Part shown: in pieces, positions 1 to 5,967 of the stretch
Numbering within the stretch: the first letter of the stretch is position 1
Layout of the letters: the number at the start of each line of letters is the position of its first letter
DNA from: an uncultured Methylococcaceae bacterium
GTDB taxonomy: Bacteria; Pseudomonadota; Gammaproteobacteria; Methylococcales; Methylomonadaceae
NCBI GenBank assembly: GCA_903873045.1
Contig: CAIQND010000387.1
Location: 1 to 10,011, forward strand
Direction: 5' to 3'
Length of the DNA: 10,011 nt
Program-made: the position numbers and the translations under genes
Notes under the pieces: model-generated
What the model was told of the DNA's origin: nothing
The model's input: the letters and a program-made list of their open reading frames with translations, nothing else
The model's database searches: none

Positions 1-270
1 CCGTTAAAAGGGATGAATAACCCATTAGCAGCATAGTTTATGAGTTATTTTTAAAGCAGACTCATCTGGAAATTTAAAATTTTCCGGATAACAGTAGAAT
101 TGCTTCCAGCCCTGACTTGTTGTCGGACAGCCTCCTAGTATCGACAACAGCACATAATTAATAATTCATGCTCCCTCGCTGGGACAGATTGGTGTAGGCT
201 CAGCGAGCGTAGTCCCAGTGCTGCCACCATCCTCACTGGGTACGTCATGGGTTTTATTTGTTTTAAAATC
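1..270 (+). other. Noncoding, hairpin-rich region; possible structured RNA or 3' UTR
   Basis: I see no convincing gene here. Several inverted repeats follow one another: 64-72 with 81-89 (one G-U pair), 118-125 with 142-149 (perfect 8 bp), 175-181 with 201-207 (perfect 7 bp), 179-185 with 212-218 (perfect 7 bp), and 214-220 with 234-240 (perfect 7 bp). The last three share bases, so they compete with each other. The series runs into the terminator at 271-306. This would suit a structured small RNA or the 3' UTR of a gene lying left of the window. I do not recognise an RNA family, and no promoter is obvious inside the window, so transcription may start outside it. A dispersed palindromic repeat is another possible explanation for the GC-rich part at 171-240. 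Confidence is moderate that it is structured and low on what it is. Confidence 0.4.
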
Positions 271-306
271 AAGCCTCGCATTACATTTGTTTTGCGGGGC
301 TTTTTT
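271..306 (+). terminator. Intrinsic terminator
   Basis: A 10-bp stem (271-280 with 293-302, one G-U pair at 276/297) closes a 12-nt loop, and a run of six T at 301-306 follows on the plus strand. It would end transcription entering from the left and insulate the 107-residue gene that starts 77 bp downstream. Confidence 0.8.
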
Positions 307-382
307 ATTGCTTGAAATCTACAAATTCATTTGATACTTAATTTTTTATCAATCAGGTTTACTCATTTAAGGGATTGCAATA

Positions 383-706
383 ATGGCATTTATTCTAAAA
401 GGCTACCGACCGCGTATTGCTAGACGCATGAACCCCAGTTATTCTGAAAACAGGTGGTTTACCGCTGCAACCTATGCAAAAACCAATAATGGTTATTTTG
501 TAGCTTGGCATGATGACTTGAATCGTGTGGCACTCTTAACGCCAGATCACTTAGAAGGTGAGGAATGCAAGTGGTTTGAAAGCTGGAATAAGGACAATAC
601 GATTGAAACCTTTTTTGAATATGTCGAAAGTGGTGACTATGAAGATGAAAAGAATATGGTTTTTAACCTGTTTATTCAAAACCCTGAAACGGGCGAATGG
701 GAGTAA
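383..706 (+). CDS. Hypothetical protein, 107 residues
   Basis: This is an intact small open frame whose start is supported by AAGGGA at 369-374, eight bases before the ATG. I do not recognise the family. The product looks soluble: there is no signal peptide or membrane segment. The first 17 residues are basic (K6, R9, R11, R14, R15), the middle is aromatic-rich (several W, F and Y), and the C-terminal half is acidic (EYVESGDYEDEK). Only a weak sigma70-like pair can be found upstream (TTGAAA at 312-317, GATACT at 333-338, spacing only 15). The gene lies between the left terminator and the promoter of the restriction-modification cassette, so it is probably its own transcription unit. It could be a cassette accessory gene or an unrelated resident gene. 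Reality as a gene is likely; function is unknown. Confidence 0.7.
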   Translation: MAFILKGYRPRIARRMNPSYSENRWFTAATYAKTNNGYFVAWHDDLNRVALLTPDHLEGEECKWFESWNKDNTIETFFEYVESGDYEDEKNMVFNLFIQNPETGEWE

Positions 707-712
707 ATTTTA

Positions 713-742
713 TTGACAGATTCTCAGATAAATAATTTTTAT
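713..742 (+). promoter_or_regulatory. Candidate sigma70 promoter for the restriction-modification cassette
   Basis: A perfect -35 hexamer, TTGACA (713-718), is followed after 18 bases by TTTTAT (737-742), which matches four of six -10 positions. Transcription would start near 749-750, inside the left arm of the inverted repeat at 744-782. The -10 is weak, so this is a proposal. It is the best candidate between the 107-residue gene and the large enzyme gene. Confidence 0.4.
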
Positions 743-743
743 G

Positions 744-782
744 CATACGGATAACATCCCTTTAAAGGATCTTATCCGTATG
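744..782. repeat. Perfect 11-bp inverted repeat, possible operator or leader hairpin
   Basis: CATACGGATAA (744-754) is exactly complementary to TTATCCGTATG (772-782). After one C-C mismatch, the inner arms 756-759 and 767-770 pair for four more bases around a 7-nt loop. No T run follows on either strand, so it does not look like an intrinsic terminator. Its left arm covers the predicted transcription start of the restriction-modification cassette. It could therefore be a repressor site or a 5'-leader hairpin controlling the enzyme. The repeat itself is certain; the role is inferred. Confidence 0.7.
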
Positions 783-936
783 AGTTTACAGTGACGTAAC
801 AAAGAAATTTAATTTCTGTAAGTCTATAGCCAATAATGTGATGGATTTTTGCATCAAGCGGTTAAACTACCTGACGCCGCCTCAGTTCGAAGCCGCCCCA
901 TTCGCAAAAAAACCATTATCATCTGGACACAACTAC

Positions 937-3900
937 ATGATGCCTGAAAAATTCATCAGCACCTGGACTTCAAATAAACTTACTGAAAAAGCGGGAGCAC
1001 AAAGCCATTTTGATGACCTGTGTGACTTGCTGAATGTTGATAAGCCACGCGACCCTGAAAACTACTGCTTTGAGCGTGGCGCTATAAAAGATAGCGGAAA
1101 AGATGGCTGGGCGGATGTTTGGAAACGCGATCATTTTGGCTGGGAAAACAAAAAACCGGGACGTGATCTCATTAAAGCCTTGGCGCAATTACGGGAATAT
1201 TCCGGCAACCTTGGCAACCCACCCTTGTTGATTGTTTGCGACCGTGAACGGATCGAAATTCACACTGCGTTTCGTGGCTTCCCGGATGAACCGCGAACCA
1301 TTCTATTGCAAGATATTGGCACCCTGAAAAACCAACAAATTCTACGTTGGGTATTTACCGACCCTGACAAGCTCAAACCGCTCAAATCTAATGCCGCCAT
1401 TACCAGCGAGGCCGCCGGGCAATTTGCCCTGATTGCCAAGGCCATGCGTGAACGAGGCATCGAACCGCAACAAGTCGCGCATTTTTTAACGCAATGTATC
1501 TTTTGTATGTTTGCCGAGGATGAAGGCTTATTGCACCGAAGCCCTACCGATGACAGCGAAATATTTACCGCACTGCTCAAAGCCGCCCGTACTGATCCTA
1601 AAAAAGCCGAAAGCCGTATAAAAAGTTTGTTTACCGCCATGCAGAAAAAAGGCGGTCAATACGGTAATGATGACATTGCCTGGTTTAATGGCGGTTTGTT
1701 TAAAATCATCGACGTGCCAATGCTCACAGAAAGCGACTTGGGTATTTTATATCAGGCAGCGGCCTCTTTGGATTGGCGAGCCATTGATCCAACTATTTTT
1801 GGCACACTGTTTGAGCGGGGTCTTGACCCTAGCAACCGGGCACAATTGGGCGCCCATTACACCGATGTAGCCACCATCAATAAGTTGATTGATCCGCTGA
1901 TTACCCGACCTTTAACCGCCGAATGGGAAGCAGCTAAAGCCTTATTAAAAAAATCCCAAGGTCGAAGTAAGAGAACCGACGACTATAAAAATGCATTGGC
2001 AGCCTACCAAAATTATCTGGAACGCTTGCGTAATTTCCGGGTATTGGATGCCGCCTGTGGCTCGGGCAATTTTTTGTATCTGGCCTTACATGCACTTAAA
2101 GACTTGGAGCACCGCGCACAATTGGATGCGGAAATGCTGGGCTTTGGCAAACAACTGACCATCGAAGCCGGAACCGATAATATTCTCGGTATTGAAACCA
2201 ATGAATACGCCGCCGAACTGGCACGGATTACCGTGTGGATTGGTGAGATTCAGTGGTGCCAACGCAACGGCAGACCGATTAACCTTAATCCGATATTGCA
2301 CAGTTTGGATGGCATTCAACACCGGGACGCCTTGCTGAATGCTGATGGGACGGAAACTGAGTGGCCGCAAGCGGATGTGATTGTCGGTAATCCGCCGTTT
2401 TTGGGCGATAAAATGATGCGCGGTGAATTGGGTGATGACTATGTGACCACCTTGCGCAATCGGTACAAAGGACGAGTTCCCGGTGGCGCAGATTTGGTCT
2501 GTTATTGGTTTGATAAAGCGCGACTGCAAATTGAACAAGGCAAAACCAAAGCTGCGGGGTTTGTGTCCACCAATTCAATACGCGGCGGTTCTAATCGCGT
2601 AGTGCTGGATAATATCTGTCAAACTCTACCTATTTTTGAAGCATGGTCAGATGAAAACTGGTTTGATGCCGGGACGGCGGTACGCGTGTCGTTGCTGTGT
2701 TTTGGTAACTCTGGATTAGCAACAACACAACTGGAGGGTGTTTCAGTCGCCTTAATTCATCCTGATTTGATGTCAGGCAGTGGCGAAGAAAACACTGATA
2801 TAACCAAAGCAAAGATTTTACCAGGCAACGCAGGAACGTCTTTTATTGGCACTCAGAAAAGCGGGCCATTTGATATCCCTGGAGTATCCGCCAGGGACTG
2901 GTTAAAACAACCTAATCCTAATGGACAACCCAACAGCCAAGTAGTTAAGCCTTGGGTTAATGGTATGGGACTTACTCGCCGCCCATCGGATATATGGGTC
3001 ATTGATTTTGGTGTGTCTATGAGTGAAGCAGAGGCAAGTTTGTTTGAATTGCCTTTTGAGCAGTTAAAAAGTCATGTTAAACCCATGCGTGAAAAAGTAA
3101 ACCGTATAGGTCATCGTAAATACTGGTGGCGACATGGTGAATCCCGTGAGGGATTAAGAAAAGCCATTAATAACCGATTTATATGCACCCCCCGTGTATC
3201 AAAATATCGATTATTTGTATGGCTTGATCCATCTATTTTACCTGATAGTGCTACTGCCGTTATTGCCCGTTCAGATGATACTACCTTTGGAATTATCCAT
3301 TCCCGCTTTCATGAACTTTGGTCGCTGGGTTTGTGTACATGGATGGGTAAAGGTAATGATCCACGCTATACACCTACGACTTGCTTTGAAACCTTCCCGT
3401 TTCCGCAAGGCTTAAGTCCCAAGGACACTGCGCCCAAAACGGAATCAGAAAAATCAGCTATGGGCTATTTACCACTATCGTCTGAAAGTTTAAACGAAAG
3501 CGCCATAACGCTTGTCATCCCGTTTAGTGAACCGACTCCGGCCAGCATTGCCGATTTAACTCAACGCCCCCATGCCCAAGCGATTGCCAACGCCGCTTTT
3601 AAGTTAAACCAATTACGTAACAACTGGCTCAACCCCCCGGAATGGGTCGATTGGGTTATTACCCTGGAAGAAGAAAGGGCAGGTTTTCCCAAGCGTCCGA
3701 TTGCCAAACCCGGCCATGAAGCCGAGTTAAAAAAGCGTACTCTGACCAATTTGTATAATCTCAAACCTCATTGGTTAACCCATGCCCACCAAATTCTTGA
3801 TAAAGCCGTTGCCAGTGCATACAGCTGGGATGATTACACACCGGACATGACCGATGCAGAAATATTGCAACGCATGTTAAATCTGAATTTAACTTATCAC

Positions 3901-3981
3901 AAGACTCAACAGTCCGATGCTTTGCCGCTGACAAAAGCAATCACTAAACGCAAAAAACCGATTAAAAAAACCAAACCATGA
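937..3981 (+). CDS. MmeI-like Type IIG restriction-modification enzyme
   Basis: A single-chain enzyme that should both cut DNA at a distance from its site and methylate adenine N6 with S-adenosylmethionine. Numbered from the ATG at 937 (1014 residues): a PD-(D/E)xK nuclease with D60-x9-E70-N-K72, the same spacing as in MmeI; a helical linker about 160-300; LGAHYT (304-309) opening the methyltransferase; SAM-binding DAACGSGNF (371-379); catalytic NPPF (485-488); target recognition about 590-815; the family-like CFETFPFP (816-823); and a lysine-rich tail. MmeI has 919 residues. The frame is also open from GTG 838/ATG 841, adding 33 residues. I prefer 937 (or 940) because the family's N-terminal helix starts there. 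Neither start has a strong ribosome binding site; GGA at 925-927 is nearest to 937. All key residues are present, so it should be active. The recognition sequence cannot be read from the protein. Confidence 0.93.
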   Translation: MMPEKFISTWTSNKLTEKAGAQSHFDDLCDLLNVDKPRDPENYCFERGAIKDSGKDGWADVWKRDHFGWENKKPGRDLIKALAQLREYSGNLGNPPLLIVCDRERIEIHTAFRGFPDEPRTILLQDIGTLKNQQILRWVFTDPDKLKPLKSNAAITSEAAGQFALIAKAMRERGIEPQQVAHFLTQCIFCMFAEDEGLLHRSPTDDSEIFTALLKAARTDPKKAESRIKSLFTAMQKKGGQYGNDDIAWFNGGLFKIIDVPMLTESDLGILYQAAASLDWRAIDPTIFGTLFERGLDPSNRAQLGAHYTDVATINKLIDPLITRPLTAEWEAAKALLKKSQGRSKRTDDYKNALAAYQNYLERLRNFRVLDAACGSGNFLYLALHALKDLEHRAQLDAEMLGFGKQLTIEAGTDNILGIETNEYAAELARITVWIGEIQWCQRNGRPINLNPILHSLDGIQHRDALLNADGTETEWPQADVIVGNPPFLGDKMMRGELGDDYVTTLRNRYKGRVPGGADLVCYWFDKARLQIEQGKTKAAGFVSTNSIRGGSNRVVLDNICQTLPIFEAWSDENWFDAGTAVRVSLLCFGNSGLATTQLEGVSVALIHPDLMSGSGEENTDITKAKILPGNAGTSFIGTQKSGPFDIPGVSARDWLKQPNPNGQPNSQVVKPWVNGMGLTRRPSDIWVIDFGVSMSEAEASLFELPFEQLKSHVKPMREKVNRIGHRKYWWRHGESREGLRKAINNRFICTPRVSKYRLFVWLDPSILPDSATAVIARSDDTTFGIIHSRFHELWSLGLCTWMGKGNDPRYTPTTCFETFPFPQGLSPKDTAPKTESEKSAMGYLPLSSESLNESAITLVIPFSEPTPASIADLTQRPHAQAIANAAFKLNQLRNNWLNPPEWVDWVITLEEERAGFPKRPIAKPGHEAELKKRTLTNLYNLKPHWLTHAHQILDKAVASAYSWDDYTPDMTDAEILQRMLNLNLTYHKTQQSDALPLTKAITKRKKPIKKTKP

Positions 3982-4226
3982 AAGCCGAACGCCTGTTATA
4001 TCTACAAGGCGGTCGCTGTTTCTATTGCCTCCGTAAGCTTGATCTATCTGATGCCACGATAGAGCATGTGATACCCAAATCAATGGGCGGCAAAGATGCT
4101 GAAAACAACGTAGTCGTTTGTTGCCGGGCGATCAATGCCTTATTTGCCGATATGACACCAAAAGAGAAAATTGGAACACTTATCGCTTGGCATGGCTCTA
4201 TGCCTTGCCCTGTGGGTTACCGATAA
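3978..4226 (+). CDS. Small HNH endonuclease-like protein
   Basis: An 82-residue protein with the core of an HNH (beta-beta-alpha metal) nuclease: a C14-x2-C17 zinc knuckle, the IEH motif with H30, the GGKDAENN loop with N43/N44, and C48-C49. The usual second CxxC is absent because alanine stands where the last cysteine is expected. C77, in the near-terminal CP, could be the missing zinc ligand; that is my inference. Its ATG overlaps the stop of the MmeI-like gene (ATGA, 3978-3981) and no Shine-Dalgarno sequence precedes it, so translational coupling is likely and the two products are probably made together. The large enzyme already has its own nuclease. The HNH protein may therefore be a second effector, a nickase or an accessory factor. 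It ends naturally and does not look truncated. Confidence 0.8.
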   Translation: MKAERLLYLQGGRCFYCLRKLDLSDATIEHVIPKSMGGKDAENNVVVCCRAINALFADMTPKEKIGTLIAWHGSMPCPVGYR

Positions 4227-4310
4227 AGCCGCACTGTACAATTCAAATTGAATCAACAGCAATTATCAATCGTACCAAAAACTGCACAAACACAACAGGA
4301 AACCTAAAAA

Positions 4311-5219
4311 ATGTCGGAGAACTATTTTCATCAAGATGAATGGATGTATTTATTAGAAAATCAGCTTAATTCCTCATTTCCAGAAAGAATTGAGATTTTA
4401 CCTGTCTTACGCGCACGTTTTGGCAATCTGCTGCATGAAGAGATCGTTTCAGTAACGCTGGAATATAAGCACTCATCTTATTGGCTTTTGATTTCAAGAA
4501 TGGATGAACCTACCGATATGGTAAATATTGATTGCTATGTGTCCATAAATATTCTGGAACATTCTGGACAATCATCCATTAACCGATTAATAGATGTTAT
4601 TTGTGAGTGGGTGACTGTGCTTGACGATTATCGTGCCGCGCGTAATTTTGAGGTTTTGTTTACTCATCATGCTTTTGAATTAATCGAGCGAGTCGGGAAC
4701 ATGGTTAGTTCAGAGCAAGATGACGAGTTACAAAAAGAGCAAACAGAAAAAACGTTTTACTCAGATTTAACATTGGAAATGGCAGAAGAGCTTGCCCCAG
4801 CCATTAATAAAAAAATCCAGGCTGTCGTAAGGTCACAATACAAAATGTCACCTGCCTTTGATATGGTGAGTGAAGATTGTAGTAACGAATGGCAGGAAAT
4901 GGGAGCCATGTTGTTTGACGGTTCACACCAACTTCTGGACACTGGCATTAATCAATTAAAGTATTCAGTCAGCAACGCGATAAAAAAGCTGAGTCGCGCT
5001 GAACGTCTGGCGCTATGGTGCAAATACGGCGATTCGATAGACGACGTTGTAGAGGAATTTTTTTGTAATCAAGAGTCAGGTGATTCATTCGATTTGCCCA
5101 ATGACCGTGATAACTTAGAGCTGATTGTTACAATGATAACGCAAGACTTGCAGTATGAGATGACGGCTGACTGGGAAAAACAACTCAGTGAAATGGAAAA
5201 TGATAAGACAGACGATTAA
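4311..5219 (+). CDS. Acidic protein of unknown function, 302 residues
   Basis: I do not recognise this protein. It has no signal peptide or membrane segment and is strongly acidic, with a D/E-rich tail. Two parts are suggested: residues 1-130, mixed strand and helix, with aromatic and hydrophobic stretches such as SSYWLLISRM (55-64); and residues 150-302, mostly helical, including a KLSRAERLALWCKYG segment (226-240). A charged linker (about 133-149, rich in E, Q and K) separates them. AGGA at 4297-4300 precedes the ATG by ten bases. The gene lies 84 bp after the HNH gene on the same strand with no terminator between, so it is probably the third gene of the restriction-modification operon. It could modulate the enzyme, act as a separate defence protein, or be a passenger gene. 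No catalytic motif was found. Confidence 0.75.
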   Translation: MSENYFHQDEWMYLLENQLNSSFPERIEILPVLRARFGNLLHEEIVSVTLEYKHSSYWLLISRMDEPTDMVNIDCYVSINILEHSGQSSINRLIDVICEWVTVLDDYRAARNFEVLFTHHAFELIERVGNMVSSEQDDELQKEQTEKTFYSDLTLEMAEELAPAINKKIQAVVRSQYKMSPAFDMVSEDCSNEWQEMGAMLFDGSHQLLDTGINQLKYSVSNAIKKLSRAERLALWCKYGDSIDDVVEEFFCNQESGDSFDLPNDRDNLELIVTMITQDLQYEMTADWEKQLSEMENDKTDD

Positions 5220-5369
5220 GATGAAATATATTTATTCAGGCTATTACCCTCGCAGTTAAATTATAACGAATATGCAGCCTGGTATTGTTGAAGTATTCCG
5301 AAGGTTACACTGGGATTTTTACAGCAAATTTTTATTGAAACCTAAAAACCATTGGCTTACACTATCAAT
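5220..5369 (+). other. Noncoding spacer after the cassette, with a candidate promoter at its end
   Basis: AT-rich sequence after the stop of the 302-residue gene, with no terminator directly behind that stop. The cassette transcript may therefore run on to the terminator at 5544-5570. A sigma70-like pair lies at the end: TTGAAA (5335-5340, five of six matches), a 17-base spacer, and TACACT (5358-5363, four of six), predicting a start near 5370. Such matches arise often by chance in AT-rich DNA; what lends this one weight is the structure immediately downstream. Confidence 0.35.
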
Positions 5370-5570
5370 TCAGCATTGCCCTGATGACGGTTCATTAGGG
5401 AGAAGGCAGGAAGGTTCGGGTATAGCGCTTCGGTTATATGTAAACCCTTGGATTCTACCCAATGCTGTTATTAATTTTACAAAGTTGGCAACTCGCTAAG
5501 CAGGAAGGATTCGTTCCCCCGCCGTTGGAAGTAGTTGCATATTAAAGCCCTGCCTCGGTGGGGCTTTTTT
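5370..5570 (+). ncRNA. Candidate small RNA with GGA motifs and intrinsic terminator
   Basis: The proposed transcript of about 200 nt begins at the start predicted from TTGAAA-17-TACACT. Domain one is closed by a perfect 8-bp helix, 5371-5378 with 5460-5467, and contains a hairpin with stem 5421-5426/5433-5438. Domain two is closed by 5488-5493 with 5533-5538 (6 bp). It holds a hairpin with stem 5503-5506/5514-5517 whose 7-nt loop displays GGA (5507-5509). A terminator follows. GGA occurs six times (5399, 5409, 5450, 5503, 5507, 5527), roughly twice chance expectation, and CAGGAAG occurs twice (5407-5413, 5501-5507). These features resemble CsrA-sequestering RNAs of the CsrB/RsmZ type, but they have far more sites. 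A 75-codon open frame at 5272-5499 overlaps this region but has no ribosome binding site. It could instead be just the 3' UTR of the cassette. Confidence 0.35.
5544..5570 (+). terminator. Intrinsic terminator
   Basis: An 8-bp stem (5544-5551 with 5560-5567; one terminal U-G pair) closes an 8-nt loop and continues into a T run at 5565-5570. It ends plus-strand transcription from the cassette or from the candidate small RNA before it meets the convergent tRNA operon. The stretch 5571-5681 between the two opposing terminators shows no supportable gene. Confidence 0.8.
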
Positions 5571-5681
5571 ATGCCTGATTTGTTCGCAGCGATTGCCGGT
5601 AAGAAACGGGGATTATTTGGCGTAACATTTCATGGATTGAACTGTAAACATGACCCTGCCATGACCCGAAAAATTTTAGGC

Positions 5682-5713
5682 AAAAAAAAGGGCTTAGATT
5701 TTACTCTAAGCCC
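5682..5713 (-). terminator. Intrinsic terminator of the csrA-tRNA operon
   Basis: Read on the minus strand, a perfect 9-bp stem (5705-5713 with 5690-5698) with a 6-nt loop is followed by eight U (5689 down to 5682). It lies 10 bp beyond the CCA end of tRNA-Asn and ends the tRNA transcript. Confidence 0.9.
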
Positions 5714-5723
5714 TTGATTTATT

Positions 5724-5799
5724 TGGCTCCCCCGGACGGGCTCGAACCGCCGACCTAGTGATTAACAGTCACCCGCTCTACCAACTGAGCTACAGGGGA
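5724..5799 (-). tRNA. tRNA-Asn (anticodon GUU)
   Basis: A complete 76-nt cloverleaf on the minus strand. The acceptor stem is TCCCCTG with CGGGGGA, the anticodon loop CTGTTAA carries GUU, and the T arm contains GTTCGAG. The discriminator is G, and CCA is encoded at 5726-5724. The gene follows tRNA-Arg by 19 bp with no terminator between, so the two are co-transcribed and separated by processing. Its 3' end points toward the restriction-modification cassette. Confidence 0.96.
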
Positions 5800-5818
5800 T
5801 TAAACTTTGATATCTCAA

Positions 5819-5895
5819 TGGTGCGCCTGGAGAGATTCGAACTCCCGACCGATCGGTTCGTAGCCGATTACTCTATCCAGCTGAGCTACAGGCGC
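5819..5895 (-). tRNA. tRNA-Arg (anticodon ACG)
   Basis: A complete 77-nt cloverleaf on the minus strand with acceptor GCGCCTG/CAGGCGC, anticodon loop CTACGAA, discriminator A and an encoded CCA at 5821-5819. The ACG anticodon is normally deaminated to ICG by TadA and reads CGU, CGC and CGA. A strong promoter lies just upstream, so this gene probably heads a two-tRNA transcript with tRNA-Asn in addition to read-through from csrA. Confidence 0.96.
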
Positions 5896-5910
5896 TTTGT
5901 TGAGCCGCTT

Positions 5911-5939
5911 ATTATCTTTCTTTTTGTATCTTGTGTCAA
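5911..5939 (-). promoter_or_regulatory. Strong sigma70 promoter for tRNA-Arg and tRNA-Asn, with GC-rich discriminator
   Basis: On the minus strand, TTGACA (5939-5934, six of six) is followed after exactly 17 bases by GATAAT (5916-5911, five of six). The next bases include GCGGCTC before the expected start near 5904, about nine bases before the mature 5' end of tRNA-Arg. A GC-rich discriminator is typical of stable-RNA promoters under ppGpp/DksA (stringent) control. That regulatory reading follows from the class of promoter and is not shown directly. The -35 lies inside a perfect inverted repeat. Confidence 0.8.
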
Positions 5940-5960
5940 TTTTATTTTTAAAATTGACAC
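5933..5960. repeat. Perfect 12-bp inverted repeat between tRNA-Ser and tRNA-Arg
   Basis: GTGTCAATTTTA (5933-5944) and its exact complement TAAAATTGACAC (5949-5960) are separated by four T. In the csrA-tRNA transcript it would form an AU-rich hairpin. No U run follows on either strand, so it is not an ordinary intrinsic terminator. As DNA, its leftmost arm contains the -35 of the tRNA-Arg promoter. Possible roles are a processing hairpin, a partial terminator or a regulator site. Confidence 0.75.
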
Positions 5961-5967
5961 TTTAAAA

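Noticed and set aside
171..229. tRNA-like or tmRNA-like end (sequence ending GCCACCA)
   Set aside because: No T-loop TTC motif and no acceptor stem can be formed.
2086..2578. Long minus-strand open frames inside the MmeI-like gene
   Set aside because: Shadows of a gene with intact catalytic motifs on the other strand; no initiation signals.
3188..3193. Run of six C in the target-recognition region, considered as a phase-variation tract
   Set aside because: Too short for efficient slippage, and the frame is intact.
4118..4339. 73-codon plus-strand open frame overlapping the HNH gene
   Set aside because: It is in another frame across the end of the HNH gene and into the next gene's start, with no ribosome binding site or protein features.
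5272..5499. 75-codon plus-strand open frame
   Set aside because: No ribosome binding site, no recognisable protein features, and it overlaps strong RNA helices at 5371-5467. Kept only as an alternative to the small RNA.
5535..5717. 60-codon plus-strand open frame
   Set aside because: It runs through one intrinsic terminator into the next and has no ribosome binding site or recognisable features.
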